Notes: a model not told the origin generated them from the sequence alone. A stretch of DNA of 7,066 nucleotides from Desulfobacteria bacterium (GCA_030145035.1 JAQYWL010000305.1:1-7066); one strand, 5' to 3'; positions 1-5,820 are shown, numbered from the stretch's first letter. Translations and numbers: made by a program.

Positions 1-237
1 CTTCGGGAGCGGATTAGAGAAGCAGCGCAGGAGGCCCGCCTGACGCGGGTCCATATCCCGAGCCCTGAACTTTGCACCGATAATGCAGCCATGATTGCCG
101 TCATGGGGTACCATCAACTCTCGCCCGCCTCGCCTGAGGCCCGCGCAGGTCCGCCGCAGGCGGAATGGCGGGCGGGCCTGGACCTGGATGCCTACTCCAA
201 GACGAGGCACTCAGGACGTCTGGGAGTTGTTAGATAG
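1..237 (+). CDS. tsaD: TsaD, tRNA N6-threonylcarbamoyladenosine synthase subunit, C-terminal end (5' partial)
   Basis: TsaD (Kae1/Gcp family, ASKHA fold) transfers the threonylcarbamoyl group to A37 of ANN-decoding tRNAs in the cytoplasm. Frame 1 is open from the window edge to TAG at 235-237, giving 78 residues. The diagnostic C-terminal block LCTDNAAMIA (residues 24-33 of the fragment) is followed by GYHQL and then GLDLDAYSKTRH (59-70), matching the usual metal-site Asp block and the LDLNAYS-type tail. Between these blocks lie about 18 residues rich in Pro, Ala and Arg (41-58), where the family normally has only a few residues. They are encoded by a GC-rich palindromic stretch (121-176), so the tail probably contains an in-frame repeat insertion. 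The gene start is outside the window. The family assignment rests on recognised motifs and not on a search. Confidence 0.85.
   Translation, partial: LRERIREAAQEARLTRVHIPSPELCTDNAAMIAVMGYHQLSPASPEARAGPPQAEWRAGLDLDAYSKTRHSGRLGVVR
121..176. repeat. GC-rich palindromic element inside tsaD
   Basis: The arms are CCCGCC near 124-129 and GGCGGG near 168-176, with a perfect inner palindrome TCCGCC-gca-GGCGGA at 150-164. The right half reads GGCGGAATGGCGGGCGGG, closely like GGCAATGGCGGGCAGG at 5135-5150 in an intergenic copy. The two therefore look like members of one dispersed family. The length is compatible with the reading frame, and the codons translate without a stop. Confidence 0.6.
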
Positions 238-240
238 TGC

Positions 241-270
241 TTGACCGAAAACCTCTGTTTTTTCGGTCAA
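241..270 (+). terminator. Hairpin just after tsaD, possible terminator
   Basis: A perfect 11-bp stem, TTGACCGAAAA (241-251) with TTTTCGGTCAA (260-270) and an 8-nt loop, starts 3 nt after the tsaD stop codon. Its position suits a transcript end. However, the 3' side continues with AAAATTCG and not with a T-tract, so it is not a classical intrinsic terminator and could instead stabilise an mRNA end. Confidence 0.35.
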
Positions 271-423
271 AAATTCGAAATCCGAAACACGAAATCCGAA
301 ACAATGACAGAAATAAAAATGTTCCAATGACAAAAACATCGAATTTTCAATGTATTAGTTTTGGTCATTTTGTCATTCGGTATTCGGATTTGTTTCGGAT
401 TTCGGATTTCGATATTCGGATTT
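271..423. repeat. AT-rich imperfect inverted repeat (CGAAATCCGAAA type)
   Basis: The left arm (271-337) contains repeated AATCCGAAAC and AATGACA units. The right arm (358-423) is its imperfect reverse complement, with TGTCATTC and repeated TTCGGATTT units. The centre is about 20 nt. The segment fills most of the tsaD-rmlA gap. Its apparent open frames on both strands translate to low-complexity peptides rich in Arg, Asn, Ile and Phe and are not credible genes. It looks like a dispersed intergenic repeat. No function is visible. Confidence 0.7.
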
Positions 424-477
424 TGCCTGAATTTGACTTCTCGTTCACGCACTAGATAGAAAGAAAGGAGTAAATCA

Positions 478-1548
478 ATGAAGGCCCTAGTCCTCTCCGG
501 TGGCAAGGGAACCAGACTCAGGCCGCTGACCCATACGATGCCCAAACAGCTTGTTCCAGTGGCCAATGAACCGATCTTAGGGTATGTGTTTCAGCACATT
601 AAGGATGCGGGTATCAAAGAGGTGGGTGTAGTGGTTTCCCCGGAGACGCAAAAAGATGTGCGCCAATTTCTCGGCAAGGGGAGTCGCTGGCGAGTGCGAA
701 TCACCTACATCCCGCAAGAACAACCCCTGGGGTTGGCCCATGCAGTCAAGATAGCCCGCCCTTTTCTGGGCAACTCATCCTTTGTGATGTATCTTGGAGA
801 CAATCTCCTTGCTCAAGGGATTAAAGAGTTTATGGGGCAGTTTCATTCAACCAACCCGGACGCACTCATATTTCTTAAAGAAGTAGACAATCCTCAGGCG
901 TTTGGTGTGGCTGTATTGAACAAAAAGGGACAGATTATGAAGCTTGTGGAAAAACCCAAAAATCCGCCTTCCAATCTTGCCCTGGTAGGTGTTTATTTCT
1001 TCTCACCGAGTATTCATGAGGCCATTGAGCGGATCAAGCCATCTCGGCGAGGGGAGCTTGAAATCACAGATGCGATTCAAGAATTGATGCGACTGGGCTA
1101 CTCTGTGAAAGGGCAAATCTTAGAGGATTGGTGGCTCGACACTGGAAAAAAAGATGACTTCCTGGCTGCCAACACGATTGTACTCGACGATTATATCAGA
1201 CGCAACGTGGAGGGAAAGATAGACGGCAAAAGCAGAGTAGACGGACGTGTGCAAATAGACAAGACAGCCAAGATTATCAGCAGCATTGTGCGCGGTCCTG
1301 TAGTCATCGGAAAAAGGTGTGAGATTGTCAATTCATTCATCGGGCCTTACACGACCATTGGCCATGGAACACGTATCATCAATTCAGCAATTGAGCACTC
1401 GGTCATCCTCGACAAGTGCCGGATTGAAAATATTGCAAGACTCGAGGATAGCCTCATTGGCCGAGAGGCCGAGGTTATCCACTATGACACAAACCACAGC
1501 CGCGCCTTGCGCCTGCTTATCGGGGACAACAACATCGTTGAGGTTTAA
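478..1548 (+). CDS. rmlA: Glucose-1-phosphate thymidylyltransferase, long form
   Basis: The enzyme joins dTTP and glucose-1-phosphate to give dTDP-glucose and pyrophosphate, the first step of dTDP-sugar synthesis. The 356 residues match the long RmlA type (TIGR01208-like, StrD-like). The N-terminal nucleotidyltransferase domain (about 1-235) has the signature GGKGTRLRPLT (8-18), PKQLVPVANEPI (22-33), the metal/nucleotide motif GDN (107-109), EKP (158-160), GELEITD (192-198) and DWWLDTG (217-223). Residues about 245-356 form a left-handed beta-helix of hexapeptide-like repeats (IDGKSRVDG, VVIGKRCEIVNS, TTIGHGTRI), which short RmlA enzymes lack. The start is firm: ATG follows AGAAAGGAG (462-470) at 7 nt spacing and gives the canonical MKALVLSGGKGTR. 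It heads the rml group but is separated from rmlB by a 362-nt repeat-filled gap. The product specificity (dTTP and glucose) is inferred from family and neighbours. Confidence 0.92.
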   Translation: MKALVLSGGKGTRLRPLTHTMPKQLVPVANEPILGYVFQHIKDAGIKEVGVVVSPETQKDVRQFLGKGSRWRVRITYIPQEQPLGLAHAVKIARPFLGNSSFVMYLGDNLLAQGIKEFMGQFHSTNPDALIFLKEVDNPQAFGVAVLNKKGQIMKLVEKPKNPPSNLALVGVYFFSPSIHEAIERIKPSRRGELEITDAIQELMRLGYSVKGQILEDWWLDTGKKDDFLAANTIVLDDYIRRNVEGKIDGKSRVDGRVQIDKTAKIISSIVRGPVVIGKRCEIVNSFIGPYTTIGHGTRIINSAIEHSVILDKCRIENIARLEDSLIGREAEVIHYDTNHSRALRLLIGDNNIVEV

Positions 1549-1626
1549 GGGGGCATCAGCAAATGGGGCATCCCCGGTTTCTTACCGGCCTCGCCATGAC
1601 TTTAAATTGAATATTGACTATTGAAG

Positions 1627-1694
1627 ATTGACAATTGGAAGGAAATCAATCGTCAATTGAATATTGAGAATTGAAAGAAAATCAGAAATCAATC
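1627..1694. repeat. AT-rich simple repeats left of the MITE
   Basis: Units such as ATTGACAATTGGAAGGAAAT and TCGTCAATTGAATATTGA recur here. A second copy of the first unit lies at 1841-1860, on the other side of the MITE-like element. The two copies (1627-1657 and about 1841-1877) share the order ATTGACAATTGGAAGGAAAT, then CAATCGTCAAT, with a small extra GGAAAT in the right copy. This gap shows no gene. Confidence 0.65.
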
Positions 1695-1839
1695 TTGACG
1701 AACTCGTAAAAAGTCGGACTCAGTGAATGTGTCATTTCGACCGCAGGGAGAAATCTAATGTTTTCATAATGTTACACGGAAAAGATTTCTCGCTTCACTC
1801 GAAATGACAAGTTATGAGGACTTTTTACGAAGCCGTCAA
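1695..1839. mobile_element. 145-bp MITE-like element with two nested inverted repeats
   Basis: The 21-bp ends 1695-1715 (TTGACGAACTCG...) and 1819-1839 (...CGAAGCCGTCAA) are inverted repeats that differ at 3 positions. Inside them a second pair of 26-bp arms, 1731-1756 (GTCATTTCGACC...AAATCT) and 1783-1808 (AGATTTCTCGC...GAAATGAC), pairs with few mismatches. The whole could fold as one long hairpin. There is no coding capacity and no clear target-site duplication next to the ends. I take it for a non-autonomous dispersed element, with a transposase elsewhere or lost. It lies directly upstream of rmlB. Confidence 0.7.
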
Positions 1840-1866
1840 TATTGACAATTGGAAGGAAATCGGAAA

Positions 1867-1894
1867 TCAATCGTCAATCGTCAATCGTCAATCG
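1867..1894. repeat. Four tandem copies of TCAATCG
   Basis: Four perfect 7-bp units run from 1867 to 1894, just before rmlB. A 7-nt unit shifts the reading frame with every copy gained or lost. An upstream ATG at 1842 is in frame with rmlB, but the residues between it and 1896 are only translated repeat, so I exclude them from the gene. Confidence 0.85.
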
Positions 1895-1897
1895 AAT

Positions 1898-1904
1898 GGG
1901 GGGA
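1898..1904 (+). promoter_or_regulatory. Purine-rich ribosome binding site that favours the TTG start of rmlB
   Basis: GGGGGGA lies 6 nt before TTG at 1911. The competing ATG at 1896 is preceded only by TCAATCG repeats with no Shine-Dalgarno-like run. The TTG start gives KKTVLITGGCGFIG, the normal family N-terminus. The G-run matches the anti-Shine-Dalgarno sequence only in part. Confidence 0.5.
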
Positions 1905-1910
1905 CCAAGT

Positions 1911-2957
1911 TTGAAAAAGACGGTATTGATCACAGGCGGCTGCGGGTTTATCGGCTCCAATTTTATACGCCACATGCGCAGGACCCATCCCGAGCTTGAG
2001 CTCATCAACCTGGACAACCTTTCCTATTCCGGCAACCCGGACAATCTAAGGGCCCTGGAGGATGATCCGTATTATCGTTTTGTCCACGGCGATATCGCGG
2101 ATGAGGAGCTGGTTCGGTCCCTGCTTCAAGAGGACCATGTTCGGGCTCTGGTGCATTTTGCCGCAGAATCCCATGTGGACCGATCGATATTAGTGGCCAA
2201 GGCATTTGTTCAAGCAAATATCGTGGGCACTCATGTACTCCTGGAAAGCGCGAGGCAATATTGGATGGATACCCTGTCCGGTGAGCCCTCGTTCCGGTTT
2301 GTCCACATATCCACGGACGAAATCTACGGGACACTGGGAGAAGATGGATCCTTTTCCGAAGAAAGTCCTTTTCGTCCTAACTCCCCATATGCGGCCACCA
2401 AAGCCGCCGCAGATCTTCTCGTGCGTGCCTATTTTGAGACATACGGGCTGCCTGCCCTCATCGTGAGACCATCCAATAACTATGGTCCTTACCAATATCC
2501 GGAAAAATTCATCCCCCTTATGATTACCAACCTTATAGAAGATAAACCTCTGCCCATTTACGGAAAAGGTTTAAATGTCCGGGACTGGATCTTTGTTACA
2601 GACACCTGCCGGGCAGTTGACCTGATCATGGACAAAGGGAAACCTGGCGAGGCGTACAATGTTGGCGGTGAGACCGAAAAACCGAACATTGATGTGGCGC
2701 GAGACCTTCTGGCTTTGTTTGGCAAGGAGGCCGCTGAAGGCGCATATCTCACCTTTGTCGCGGACCGCCCGGGGCACGACCTGCGCTACGCCTTGAACAA
2801 CGAAAAAATCAAAGGCGAATTGGGTTTCAAACCTGCGGTGGCCTTCCAGGAGGGAATTGAACTGACCGTGGCCTGGTATAAAGAAAATGAATGGTGGTGG
2901 AGACCCCTTAAGCAAAGACTGTCTCGTGAAAGCAAAGGGTTCTGGAGTGTACCATGA
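1911..2957 (+). CDS. rmlB: dTDP-glucose 4,6-dehydratase
   Basis: The enzyme is an extended SDR that converts dTDP-glucose to dTDP-4-keto-6-deoxyglucose through an NAD-bound intermediate. From the TTG start it has 348 residues, normal for RmlB. Visible motifs (TTG numbering) are the Rossmann GGCGFIGS at 9-16, HFAAESHVDRS (82-92), the catalytic TDE at 135-137 in HISTDEIYG, YAATK with Tyr160 and Lys164, RPSNNYGPYQYPEKFIP (186-202) for substrate binding, NVRDWIFV (222-229) and DRPGHDLRYA (285-294). The start is uncertain: ATG 1896 (353 aa) or ATG 1842 (371 aa) are in frame, but 1842-1895 is simple repeat. The stop overlaps rmlD by ATGA, so the two are probably translationally coupled. Expression depends either on read-through from rmlA across a hairpin-rich gap or on a promoter inside that gap. 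Confidence 0.92.
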   Translation: MKKTVLITGGCGFIGSNFIRHMRRTHPELELINLDNLSYSGNPDNLRALEDDPYYRFVHGDIADEELVRSLLQEDHVRALVHFAAESHVDRSILVAKAFVQANIVGTHVLLESARQYWMDTLSGEPSFRFVHISTDEIYGTLGEDGSFSEESPFRPNSPYAATKAAADLLVRAYFETYGLPALIVRPSNNYGPYQYPEKFIPLMITNLIEDKPLPIYGKGLNVRDWIFVTDTCRAVDLIMDKGKPGEAYNVGGETEKPNIDVARDLLALFGKEAAEGAYLTFVADRPGHDLRYALNNEKIKGELGFKPAVAFQEGIELTVAWYKENEWWWRPLKQRLSRESKGFWSVP

Positions 2958-3829
2958 AGGTCGTCGTCCTAGGTTCCAAGGGAATGTTGGCCCAGGACCT
3001 GATCCCAATAATAGCAAAAGAACACAAAACCCTGTCCTTTGACAAAGACCGGGTGGACATAACAGACAAGAAAAGTGTCTTTGAACTTGTGGGCGCAAAT
3101 AAACCGGACCTTGTTATCAATTGCGCAGCCTATAATCAGGTTGATCAGGCCGAGACGGATCGCCAGGCAGCGTTTCGCGCGAATGCATACGGGGTTCAGC
3201 AATTGGCCCTTGCCTGTGAGGAATTCGGGAGTGTACTTTGTCACTTCAGCACCGACTATGTCTTTGACGGCAAAAGTACCCGCCCATACCGGCCCGATGA
3301 TGAACCGAATCCGATCAGTGTCTATGGAGAATCAAAGCGGGCCGGGGAAGTATTCGTACAGTCCATCCTGAACCGATACTATCTGATCCGCACGAGTTCG
3401 CTGTATGGCAAACATGGCGGGAATTTCGTCCACACGATTCTGAGGCTGGCGAAAAAGAAGGAGCCCTTGAGGGTCGTACAGGATCAAGCCATGTCCCCCA
3501 CATGGACGGTCAACCTGGCCCAGGGCGTAGTCAAATTGATCACTTCGGGCAAATTCGGGGTGTATCACCTCACAGATCGAACACGGGGCGGCATTAGCTG
3601 GTTCGAATTTGCCGGAGAGATCCTTAAAGTGAAGGGACTGCCCAATGAGATCGAGCCGACCACCAGCCAGGAATTTATCCGCTCTCCGAGCCGGAGGCTT
3701 CTACGAGCCGGAGGCCCTGCCAAGCGCCCTGCATACTCCGTTCTTGACACCAGTCTTTTCACTTTATGCTGCGGCTACGAACCCATGCCATGGCAGGAGT
3801 CTCTGAAGCGTTTTCTTGATAAAACTTAG
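2954..3829 (+). CDS. rmlD: dTDP-4-dehydrorhamnose reductase
   Basis: The enzyme is an SDR that reduces dTDP-4-keto-L-rhamnose with NAD(P)H to dTDP-L-rhamnose. The 291 residues show the nucleotide-binding GSKGMLAQDL (7-16, where the family usually has GxxGxLG, so Ala13 replaces Gly), INCAAYNQVDQAE (55-67), FSTDYVFDG (98-106), the catalytic YGESK (Tyr124, Lys128), RTSSLYG (146-152), the DQAMSPTWT block (177-185) and the late RPAYSVLD (258-265). Just before PAKRPAYSVLD the sequence has about 13 residues (242-254, IRSPSRRLLRAGG) where relatives usually have about two. The DNA there is a 12-bp direct repeat, so a small in-frame insertion is likely. The ATG lies inside the rmlB stop (ATGA). The 3' end overlaps the convergent DUF763 gene by 71 bp. 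Confidence 0.9.
   Translation: MKVVVLGSKGMLAQDLIPIIAKEHKTLSFDKDRVDITDKKSVFELVGANKPDLVINCAAYNQVDQAETDRQAAFRANAYGVQQLALACEEFGSVLCHFSTDYVFDGKSTRPYRPDDEPNPISVYGESKRAGEVFVQSILNRYYLIRTSSLYGKHGGNFVHTILRLAKKKEPLRVVQDQAMSPTWTVNLAQGVVKLITSGKFGVYHLTDRTRGGISWFEFAGEILKVKGLPNEIEPTTSQEFIRSPSRRLLRAGGPAKRPAYSVLDTSLFTLCCGYEPMPWQESLKRFLDKT
3684..3715. repeat. Short repeat insertion inside rmlD
   Basis: CGAGCCGGAGGC occurs at 3687-3698 and again at 3704-3715, separated by TTCTA. CTCCG-AGC-CGGAG (3684-3696) is also a small palindrome. The segment encodes the non-conserved residues about 245-254 of RmlD and keeps the frame. Confidence 0.6.
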
Positions 3830-4922
3830 CTCCGCTACGCTCCCTCCGGCCCTCTATCCCCTTGAGCCTTTTTATGGCTTCCATTTTTTGCCGGTTCCCA
3901 ATCTTTGCGCTTTCCACGGCCTGCTTTAAGATTTCAATGGAACGATCATACGATTCTCTATCCACAGGATAGGGGTGCCCGTCTTTGCCGCCGTGGGCAA
4001 AGCTGAAGCGGGCCGGGTCCCGAAAACTTACACTGGCGCCATATATGAGTTCAGACAAAAGGGCCAGGGCGCGGATGCTCTTTGGCCCCACCCCCCGAAG
4101 GCCGATGAGGTTTTCAAAATTTCCCGGTTGGGCCTCGTAGGCGGCAAGGAATGTCTTGTACAACCTGTCGGGATGAAGATCTTGAGCCAGGATATGATGC
4201 CGGGGCGGAAGCTTCAGGGTTTGCACCTTCTTTAACTCCTCGATCAGAATATCAGGACTTTCGCATCCTATTACGGCGCTCGCCTTGCGGGCCTCCTCGC
4301 CTTCTTCGGCCACCATGTTCAAGACATTCTTTTGCCCCCGGCCGCCGCAGACGGCGGCATGGGGTTCGCAGGTGAAATCGCAAATCGATTCTCCCAGCCA
4401 GTGATACCGCCTGGCATATCGATTTGTCTCATTCATTCCCTGCTGCACCACGGCCCAGTTGCCGTCGGCAGTAAAAAAGAAGCTGTGGTGATAGAGGCTA
4501 TATCCGTCTTGAAGCCCTGCATTGTCCACCTTGGCAGACATCCTGCTCGCATAAACAAGGCCCTCCGGGTCTATTGAAAGGGCCTCGCCAAAATCCAGGA
4601 TGTTTTCAGGCGTTCTCAGAGCCGCTTTGCCCTTGCCGCCGGCAACAAAGAACCCTAAATCCTCCTCAAGCCCCCTGATTCCTTCCTTTATGGCGCCGCA
4701 GGCCGTGGTGGTCAACCCGCTGCTGTGCCAGTCAAAACCCAGGACCGAGCCAAGGGCCTGAAACCAATGAGGGTCTGAAAGCCTGTGCAGGAGTTCCCGG
4801 GTCCCAAACTCCTGCACCATGGCAATGATGATCTGACGCGCCAGCCCGGTCATACGCTGAAAAAGCCAGCGCGGCGCTTTGCCGCCGTGAAGCGGACTGT
4901 CTGCGATACCGGTTCTTTTCAT
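3759..4922 (-). CDS. DUF763 family protein, function unknown
   Basis: I recognise this as DUF763 (PF05559), a family known mainly from archaea and scattered bacteria, with no established activity. The 387 residues start with the family hallmark MKRTGIADSPLHGGKAPRWL. They continue with LSDPHWFQALGSVLGFDWHSSGLTTT (48-73), FVAGGKGKA (92-100), DGYSLYHHSFFFTADGNWAVVQQGMN (139-164), TNRYARRYHWLGE (166-178) and EPHAAV (186-191). A helix-hairpin-helix-like LIGLRGVGPKSIRALALL (272-289) follows, which in other proteins contacts DNA backbone. FAHGGKDGHPYPVDRESYDRSIEIL (308-332) comes next. The ATG is fixed by the conserved N-terminus, although no clear Shine-Dalgarno precedes it. No signal peptide or membrane segment is seen, so it is probably cytoplasmic. 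Residues about 359-387 are poorly family-like and partly antisense to the end of rmlD, which suggests a C-terminal extension. A nucleic-acid role is only an inference from the HhH. Confidence 0.88.
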   Translation of the reverse strand: MKRTGIADSPLHGGKAPRWLFQRMTGLARQIIIAMVQEFGTRELLHRLSDPHWFQALGSVLGFDWHSSGLTTTACGAIKEGIRGLEEDLGFFVAGGKGKAALRTPENILDFGEALSIDPEGLVYASRMSAKVDNAGLQDGYSLYHHSFFFTADGNWAVVQQGMNETNRYARRYHWLGESICDFTCEPHAAVCGGRGQKNVLNMVAEEGEEARKASAVIGCESPDILIEELKKVQTLKLPPRHHILAQDLHPDRLYKTFLAAYEAQPGNFENLIGLRGVGPKSIRALALLSELIYGASVSFRDPARFSFAHGGKDGHPYPVDRESYDRSIEILKQAVESAKIGNRQKMEAIKRLKGIEGRRERSGAKFYQENASETPAMAWVRSRSIK

Positions 4923-4925
4923 GGC

Positions 4926-4954
4926 ATAATAAGTACGTCTCGGAATTTGTACAA
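4926..4954 (-). promoter_or_regulatory. Candidate sigma-70-type promoter of the DUF763 gene
   Basis: On the - strand, TTGTAC (4949-4954) and TATTAT (4926-4931) are separated by exactly 17 nt. TATTAT ends 3 nt before the ATG. Transcription would therefore start at or just inside the start codon, which would mean a leaderless or nearly leaderless message and fits the missing Shine-Dalgarno. The spacing is tighter than usual, so this is only a candidate. Confidence 0.35.
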
Positions 4955-5003
4955 CTGGCTGTAATCATTCATCTTTTAGTGGCACTTTTCTGGGCCATCA
5001 ATA

Positions 5004-5190
5004 TGGAATGATGGAATAGTGGAATGATGGAATGTTGGGGGTGAGAAGCAGAAAAAAATCATTTTCTAATTGTTTTCATTCCTCCCCGCCTGCCAGCGCC
5101 ACATACGGCATGCAGTTTACATGCTATCATCTCTGGCAATGGCGGGCAGGTTAACCCAATATTCCAGTATTCCAACATTCCATTATTCCA
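5004..5190. repeat. Nested inverted repeat with TGGAATNN-periodic arms
   Basis: The outer arms are 35 nt each: 5004-5038, made of TGGAATGA TGGAATAG and two further units plus TGG, and 5156-5190, its inverse. In both arms the TGGAAT core of every 8-nt unit is intact, and all six mismatches fall in the two variable bases. Inside lies a second palindrome, CCCGCCTGCCAG (5085-5096) against CTGGCAATGGCGGG (5133-5146), and inside that GCATG...CATGC (5108-5124). The GC-rich inner part resembles the element within tsaD. The segment fills most of the gap between DUF763 and the integrase remnant and holds no gene. Confidence 0.75.
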
Positions 5191-5223
5191 ATTGTGAGCG
5201 AAGCGAACTAAGTTCTCTTTGGC

Positions 5224-5544
5224 CTACAACACATCCAATGGGCTTTGAACCCCCATACCACAGCCATACATGAGCTTTGCCAACAGAACATAAGTACTTG
5301 ACATTCCGGCCAGAATCCGGTTAACTTCCGATTTAGTCATAACTGTCGGCAGCCTCTCCGGCTTCTTGGCTCTCTCCATATGGCCAAAGTCGCCCAACTC
5401 CATGCGTAGAACGTGTTTGTATAGAAAAACAATGGCATTAAGCGCTTGATTTTGCGTGCTTGCTGCAACATTGAGATCGGTTGCCAGGTGAGAAATGAAT
5501 TGCGAAATTTCTTTTTCCCCATTACGTTCACTTTTGGCAAACAT
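5224..5544 (-). pseudogene. intI: Integron integrase (IntI-type tyrosine recombinase), internal fragment
   Basis: The 106-residue open frame carries the core-binding domain and the start of the catalytic domain of an integron integrase. It reads GEKEISQFISHLATDLNVAAS (9-29), then TQNQALNAIVFLYKHVL, AKKPERLPTVMTKSEVNRIL, and LLAKLMYGCGM (87-97). In IntI proteins (about 320-340 aa) the next residue is the first catalytic Arg of the box I motif GMRL. Here the sequence changes to GVQSPLDVL and stops, so Arg I, the other catalytic residues and the nucleophilic Tyr are missing. At the 5' side a TAA stands two codons before the ATG, so about 45-50 N-terminal residues are missing too. It corresponds roughly to IntI1 residues 47-145. 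Its frame is otherwise intact, which suggests fairly recent truncation. Its orientation, divergent from the cassettes at 5997 onward, is standard for an integron. It cannot be catalytically active. Confidence 0.82.
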
Positions 5545-5569
5545 ATCTTATTTTTTAGTGTTTTTCAAT

Positions 5570-5790
5570 ACCCCGCTGCTTGCGGCGGCGGTACCGCATA
5601 GTTCCCTCTCCCCTGGTGGGAGAGGGCCTGCCCTGTTAAATGGGCTGATCAAAGTTGTGATAAGCTACATGAATGTCCATAAGTCCAATAGGTTGTAGAA
5701 AGTTCAATACGTTTATTTAACAGGGTGAAGGTGAGGGGGTATAAATGGTATTTCTTGTCATACCCCGGCCGCTTGCGGCGGGGTCATTCA
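5570..5790. repeat. Composite repeat block between the intI remnant and the attI-like region
   Basis: Three signals are stacked here. Two copies of an ATACCCCG..GCTTGCGGCGG palindrome lie at about 5569-5592 and 5760-5784. A perfect hairpin CCCTCTCCC/GGGAGAGGG (5604-5626) seems to continue as GGTGAGGGGG at 5730-5739. Between these parts, a 95-bp segment (5631-5725) is bounded by the perfect 11-bp inverted repeat CCCTGTTAAAT / ATTTAACAGGG. This suggests repeats that inserted into one another. No credible gene is present. Confidence 0.6.
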
Positions 5791-5820
5791 TTTGACAATT
5801 GCAAGAAAAAATGTGTATTG

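Noticed and set aside
237..455. Open frame of 72 codons after tsaD on the + strand
   Set aside because: It reads through the AT-rich inverted repeat; the peptide is low complexity and the frame has no ribosome binding site.
433..461. Promoter TTGACT with a -10 at 456-461 before rmlA
   Set aside because: The hexamer at the right spacing (ATAGAA) is a poor -10; it is possible but not supported.
267..566. Open frame of 99 codons on the - strand before rmlA
   Set aside because: It covers the same repeat and the antisense of the rmlA start; there is no recognisable protein.
1565..1588. Small hairpins GGGGcatCCCC and CCGGTttcttACCGG after rmlA as a terminator
   Set aside because: The stems are short (4-5 bp) and no T-tract follows.
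1867..1894. Tandem repeat as a CRISPR or iteron array
   Set aside because: The units are 7 bp and contiguous with no spacers; this is a simple tandem repeat.
1842..1910. N-terminal extension of RmlB from ATG 1842
   Set aside because: The extra residues are translated TCAATCG-type repeats, and RmlB normally begins at the KKTVLITGG strand.
2571..3098. 175-codon - strand frame across the rmlB-rmlD junction
   Set aside because: It is antisense to two strongly conserved genes in operon arrangement; the peptide matches nothing I recognise.
4341..4358. GCCGCC-gcagac-GGCGGC palindrome in the DUF763 gene as a third in-frame insertion
   Set aside because: The surrounding EPHAAV...LNMVA block has normal family spacing, so nothing appears to be inserted.
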